Shown here: piece by piece, positions 42,101 to 47,170 of the stretch
Position numbering within the stretch: the stretch's first letter is position 1
Layout: each line of letters begins with the position of its first letter
Origin: Spirogloea muscicola
Taxonomy: Eukaryota > Streptophyta > Zygnematophyceae > Spirogloeales > Spirogloeaceae
Assembly (NCBI GenBank): GCA_009602725.1
Contig: WELB01000017.1
Span: forward strand, 669,114 to 716,283
DNA: 47,170 nt
Direction: 5' to 3'
The notes under the pieces: generated by a model
Seen by the model: the letters and a program-made list of their open reading frames with translations, nothing else
Databases searched by the model: none
What the model was told of the DNA's origin: nothing
Made by a program: the position numbers and the translations under genes

Positions 42101-44651
42101 ACACGCCACACTATTTACTATCAACCAGCTTTCTTCCTTCTCTTTGTGCCAAGTATGGTCTTTGATTTCTACAAACCCTCCCACAATATAATCAATTCGG
42201 TTTGCATGTGTATATCAGTGTACAGTTCCTTTAATGTATTTTGAGTTTGAGTCATGCAGTTCCTTGGAGAGCAAGGAACAAGTACGGGATCATAGAATAT
42301 GCTTGTCAGTTCATTGCTTACTTTTGGCAGCACATGCTTCTACACCCTCGTAGTCAATGTCAAAGAAATAAATCTCACAGAAGTACAAAGTTGTTGGGCT
42401 CAAGTACAACAGGTGTCATCTAAGTGCCCCTCTCATTGCTGGCTTTCTTTTTGAGTGCAGCCACGGTTGGTACTGGTGTGGCTGACATCTGGGCTGGGTA
42501 CTGGGGCCAACGATTGCTTTGGGAGATGGGTGGTCAGCTCACCTTCGTCCACACTGGAGAGTACCATAAGACTGCGCATCCGATTACACATGACTCTGTT
42601 GATGTTAGCACCTCACCCTACTCTTCCCCTACACTGCGTTTGTCAGAGGCTGGTTTAGCTCTGCCTGATCCTAGCTTCATAGGTGCTGCAATGTCAGACT
42701 GTAGTGGGAACAGCGTATCTTTGTGAGCGCTTTGCTTATCAGGAAGGATGGCACTGTTTTGAGTGCCATCCCCTAAACCCCATTGAGGATGGTCACGTTT
42801 CTCTGCAGGCCCAGCAGCTACAGGCTCAGGCGCAAGAGCTTGTTGATTACCTCCAGGCTTGGGATTGCAAGCTTGACCACATGTATGACTGTGCTTTGGA
42901 GCTAGGGAGACAGATGGCCCTGAAGGGCTTCTGGGGTATCGAAGACGCTCTCCTCCTGCGTGACTGGCTGGAGGACATTGCTTCTCTTGGCCATGTACCT
43001 CCCATGGTACATCAGGACGCTGCCAAAGAGCATCGGATAACTTTGCCGGAGGAGATTAGCTTCCCGTACCAGATCAAATCCACCCCACTGGCCTGTGGTG
43101 TCAACTCTCAGCACTGGACCATTGTCAAAGAACGTTTTGTCAATGTCAGGCCAGATAAGCTATGCTACCCCGGCAATGAAGCTCCGTCTTGGTTGGTCAC
43201 TCTCAATAGCACCGCTTTGGGTCTACTCAGTGAACCACAGCGTCCACGTGCCCGATATCTGCAAGCAGAGTTGCCAGCAAGGTTTGTCTACCTTGTGCAA
43301 GCTCCTGGGGCACTTCCCAAGCTGCTGAAGGATGTCTTGTGTCACGGCGAGTCGGAGGCCCTGCTGCTGACCTACAAGGAGGAGGTGTATGATGCCATCT
43401 GGGCACCTGGTAGGGCTTACCTGCTTGCTTGAGCTGGTGGCAGTTGCTTCTACACACTGCCACAGTGTCAAGGCCATTATCTAGCGAGTGCCAGCTCTGC
43501 TACGTTCTGCCATATGCTTCTAAGCACCAAATGATAGATTGCTATACCATCGCCCTGCAGCAATGACTGAGAATGTTGGACAATTGCCCTATTCATCTAC
43601 TCCTCATTGAGCTGATACTGTCCTGCCCTATAAAAGTTTGTGGGCATGCATGCCATGTTTTCTGAAAGTCGTTTTACACCAATACATGAGCAACCCGACT
43701 TGTTGCTCATTGTAGGAACTTCCTCTGACAATGCGCCGTGTTTATCCTTCACAATTGTGTGTCTAGGCACAACGTGGGCAGAAGGGAGAAACATTCTCTT
43801 TTCTGCTGCTCTTCAGTTGGAACAGCTGCGAGGATGGAGATACACGTATCATATCTTCGTGGACGATGATCTCACAGGCACTGGATCTTGGAGAAGTTTT
43901 GAAGAGTTCTTGGTCAAACAGCAGCCAGCTCTTGCAGAAGCTGCAACAGCATCCGCATGTCGCAAGCTTGCTAGAGTGAAGGACACTTTTGCGGCTGTGA
44001 GTATCTCCTTTTCCCCTCAAGTTGCTCATTACTGAGCAAGCACTGCAAAACGACAAATCTGTGCGTCTGCATTTGGATCTCTTGATACAGCACCCTGTCT
44101 TTCACAACAGTGACATGCAGCCATTGGTCAAGTAATTCATGTTGCATGTCTGCCAAGCAAATTGCTTGCCAGGATTTCGTGGAGAATTAGAAGGTTGCAG
44201 TCCTCTGTATCGGGCCTCTAATTCAGGACTCAACATCGCCATGTTTCAACAGGCTTACCATCTTCAGGGATTGCTGAATGCATATCACTATGAGGCAGCT
44301 CCCCAGCTTCTGCCCTACTCAACTGCGTTTGACAGCTCCAGTTGGCAGCTTGCCCAAGCCATCCAGACACACAGGTGCTCGCTCCTATACACGGGCCACT
44401 GCATGAGGTACTATGGCCTGCAGGTGTGTGGGCGGGAAAGTCGGCCCTACCCCAGGGGTTACAGGCGGCTGACGCCCGCTGAGGAAGCCCTTAAGGCAGC
44501 TGTGAGGGCTGCATCGAACGAGTCTGAAAATGTTCTCTCTTGCTTCAAGCCTCTGAGGCAAGTAATGAGGATGGGAGGAGACCGGTATGTAGCCCTACCT
44601 AAACAGGACTCTTATGCCTCCATAGACTTCAGAAATGCGCCTCGCTGTTGA
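39143..44651 (+). CDS. STELLO-like (DUF288) type II membrane protein with extra C-terminal module
   Basis: Arabidopsis STELLO proteins are Golgi proteins that affect cellulose synthase assembly; the algal role is unknown. Exons: 39143-39283, 39441-39497, 39659-39878, 40126-40311, 40450-about 40583/40640, about 40838-40894, 40927-41142, 41450-41591, 41985-42152, 42461-42603, 42809-43409, 43767-43996, 44253-44651. Only the fifth/sixth junction is unresolved. A short basic N-terminus precedes one membrane segment (TVAIVATLLTIGFFFFF). An acidic stem leads to the DUF288 region: KWVVLTYHKDP, KMIGTLVAIREGAKAIYQTE, NPFAYFGQ/DRLFPRGFP, GGLAPFNTRHTIYY, VADIWAGYWGQRLLW. The C-terminal part has GTTWAEGRNILFSAAL, HIFVDDDL with a DDD motif, LLPYSTAFDSSSW and CSLLYTGHCM. 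Two introns use GC donors (39879, 40895). The start is the only ATG ahead of the membrane segment in frame. Confidence 0.85.
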
Positions 44652-45747
44652 GACGTAGTTAGCATCACCCAGCTTTGGCCGTTGCTTCCCTGGAGCCTTG
44701 GTGGTCAACTCAGGAGTCTTACTTCCATCGCTCATTTGTGAACGATTCTGATGTCTCTTGGAGCCACGTATTTAGTTGTCAAAGTGACAAGCATTCCAAC
44801 CGATTCTTTCCTCTATACATATTAGAAAGATGCTCAATGCAACCATCTAGCAGAATCTGGTCATTCATGAGGATACTACAGCCTTTAACATCCTAAGGAT
44901 ATCCCATGACCAAGCTTGCAATATAGCTGCAAACATTGTCATTACCCGCTGAATCTCAAAGCATTGTGAGAGTGCACAGTTTCAGCCTAAGCAACACACG
45001 GGCAATGATCACATGCTTGCTGAAGGGAGCATGTGTCCAGAGTGTGTCAGCAGATTGCTTGAGAATGCCGCGTAGAGACATGGAGCCGCTGTTGCAAGCG
45101 AAATCTTTCGTGACCTCTATGTTTAGCAGTTGCCTCTGTCATGACACCTTCTGATATGTCAAACTGGCATTTGCCTTTGGGAAATGTAGTCCTGCGAGCC
45201 CATTAAGTATCATGACTGTGCAGGCAACCACAACCACCTTGGAAAGTGTGCAACTCATTTGGAGTGGCCAGCATATAACGTGTGCAAAGCCTGCTGGTGC
45301 TCCAAGTTGACAGCTACGAGCTCTAGCTCTAGAGGTAGCATGTACATACATATGTTCACATGTCCTACGCTTGCAGTGCGCCACATGCAGCACACCACCG
45401 AGGCACAGGTCTTGAGTTGTCCACGACTCCCAAAGTAAACAGACAGCTGACAGTCGCTTGGCATACAAATGCCTCCATGTGATTGCACAATGTCTTGCGT
45501 GCAAGCTCCTAAAGACCAGGGCCCAAAGAGACGGCCCTCAAAGACGAGAAAGAATAAACCTGAGGAACCTGCAGTCCTGCAAGTACTATGTGTACTTTGA
45601 CACGAGTAAAGGTACAGCTTGCCACTGCTCCATATGCTTGATGGCATGCCAAGCCAAAAGACAAGCTCCCACTTTCCAACCAAATTCATCAGCGGCCCCT
45701 GGTCCTTGCAAGGTTTGAAGTGTCTGGACTAAAGCAAGCTTGCCATG
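44652..45747. other. Convergent intergenic region
   Basis: AT-richer spacer between the STELLO-like stop and the eS10 stop. Open frames on both strands lack recognisable motifs; part of it is probably 3' UTR of either gene. Confidence 0.6.
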
Positions 45748-47106
45748 TCACTGTGGTGCACCAATGGCACCACCTCCACCCCCGAAGCCGCCTCCGCGAC
45801 CAAATCCACCCCGGCCACCTCCCTGCTTACCAAGCACAAGGAAGGCATTACTGGACAGCTAAATTATATGATGCGCGACTGACCACGCAAGCTGCACATC
45901 ATCCTAGTCTGCAGACCACTTCAGGCGCATGCTATCAGTACCCTGCCCATCGCAGATGGACTGTCATGACAGAGACATGCTTCATTGTCCATGGCTTGGC
46001 AACATTGGCAGAAATGAAATAAGCAACCTCCAGAGACAGCGGCCATTCAGCGCCAATTGAAGGCCAGACGAATGCAAAGGGGCGAGGGGGCATGCAATGG
46101 CCACCAATCATGACCCAACACACCTCTCGGAACTCAGGGCGGAACTCGCCCGGCGCGCCTCCCTTGTCACCGTAACCACCAGGGGCGCCCCGGTAGCCCT
46201 CGCGGTCGCCACCAAAGCGGGGCCGGTCACCTCCGCCATCAAATCTCCTGCATGACAAGCGCAGGGGCAGCGCACAATGTAAGCCAGAGAGCTGCTTCGG
46301 ATGCCCAGACACAAACGTGGCCTTTGACAAGCAGCCCCGCCAACGTCTCCAGGTCCCCAGACGACAGGCCAGGGTCCCAAGTGTCACAATCCCAATCACC
46401 GCAAGTTAGTGAGGGCATGTCCACACTTGTGCCTGCCGCAGCGCGCCGGCAGCTACATCAGGTGGCTGGCATCAGTATTGGGCTCTGCTGAAGCTGCTCG
46501 GCGGCGCACCTGGGGGCCCGGTCGTCGCCCATGGGCCGGCCGGCGGGCCGCGCCGACTTCTTGAGCGTGGCGGGCACGATCTCGGACGGGAGATTGAGGT
46601 AGGTGCGCAGGAACTCGATGCCCTCGTTGGTGAGGTACCAGTAGTAGTGCCGCCATGCGAACGTCTCCTTGACGTACTCCTTGCTCTTGAAGCTCTGCAT
46701 CAGCTTGATGACCTGGGCCATGGCCGCCGAGACAGCAGGGGCCGTGTCAGACGGAAGGCCCCTCTGCCGAGAGCCGCGGCACCGGCCGTCGCGAGGGCCC
46801 CACAGCAGCTGCCGGCTTCAGGCCAGCGGCGCCGACGCGGCCAGAGGCACAGCCAAGCAGCGCCGTAGAGCCGGAGGAGCCAACCTGGAGGTTGGGCACG
46901 TCAATTTCCGGGTGCTTGGGCGCGTCGAAGTCCTTCTTGGCGAACAGCACGCCCTCTGCAGCGGCGCGGCCGCGCGCGGCGCCGTCAGCGCTGGCGGCGG
47001 CGGCGGCGGCGGATGCGGCGGGCCGGCGGGCGCAGGCAGGCGGCAAAGGAGGCGGACCCTTGAAGAGGTACTTGTAGATCTCCACGCGGTTCTTCTTGGA
47101 GATGAG
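45748..47106 (-). CDS. RPS10: 40S ribosomal protein eS10, first codon outside the window
   Basis: Structural protein of the cytosolic small ribosomal subunit. Minus-strand exons: 47106-47058, 46955-46885, 46712-46510, 46247-46124, 45822-45748; phases agree and give about 173 residues plus the initiator. The visible part begins [15 protein letters not shown], joined to [39 protein letters not shown], the winged-helix core [17 protein letters not shown] and [13 protein letters not shown], then the Gly/Arg/Asp-rich tail ([14 protein letters not shown], ending in a Gly-rich run and AIGAPQ). The first exon here starts at an acceptor directly before LISKKN, so the ATG is in an upstream exon beyond 47106. 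Human eS10 has 165 residues, so the length is normal. Confidence 0.95.
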
Positions 47107-47170
47107 CTGCGGGTGCAGGCGCAGGCGCGGCGGACGGGTCAGGCGCGGCGCCGGCTGCGGGGCAGCGGCG

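Noticed and set aside
44652-45747. Short ORFs on both strands between STELLO-like and eS10 genes
   Set aside because: No conserved motif, no consistent splice structure, and the position fits 3' flanks of two convergent genes.

Overview
The window looks like nuclear DNA of a green alga, most likely a trebouxiophyte relative of Chlorella or Coccomyxa; the lineage is an inference. Every recognisable gene is eukaryotic and split by many short GT-AG introns (a few are GC-AG). The gene set is plant-like: VPS23/ELC, the fused allantoin synthase, a STELLO-type protein, a CPIII/SCPL-type carboxypeptidase and a RimP-like protein that is probably plastidic. First exons are CCG-rich, and TTTAGGG-like motifs sit near several starts. 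I see no rRNA, tRNA, CRISPR, insertion sequence, viral gene or obvious horizontally acquired block.

Layout from left to right: INTS8 (-, 3' end outside the window) and VPS23/ELC (+) are divergent at about 4.4 kb. An unidentified multi-exon gene (-, 8.2-9.9 kb) diverges from a phosphoglycerate mutase (+, to 12.9 kb). A RimP-like gene (+, 14.1-16.5 kb) follows. PAC4/PSMG4 (-) and allantoin synthase (+) diverge at 17.8-17.95 kb. CHIP (-, 20.4-23.5 kb) and eIF2B epsilon (-, 25.0 kb into a gap) follow. After a 955-base run of N come MED27 (+, to 31.9 kb), a serine carboxypeptidase (-, 32.1-36.2 kb), a DnaJ-type zinc-finger protein (-, 37.1-38.7 kb), a STELLO-like membrane protein (+, 39.1-44.7 kb) and ribosomal protein eS10 (-, 5' end outside the window).

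These are mostly housekeeping genes for RNA polymerase II regulation (INTS8, MED27), protein quality control and proteasome assembly (CHIP, PAC4), translation (eIF2B epsilon, eS10, RimP), ESCRT sorting, glycolysis, purine breakdown and the secretory pathway. They do not form an operon-like pathway. I rebuilt gene models by eye from conserved protein segments and splice signals. Exon phases agree at nearly all internal junctions listed, while first exons are often unresolved because assembly gaps fall exactly there. I found no convincing new multi-gene system. The best leads are the unidentified gene at 8.2-9.9 kb, the two-module STELLO-like protein, a possible peroxisomal signal in allantoin synthase, the acidic tail of eIF2B epsilon and a small dispersed repeat family.
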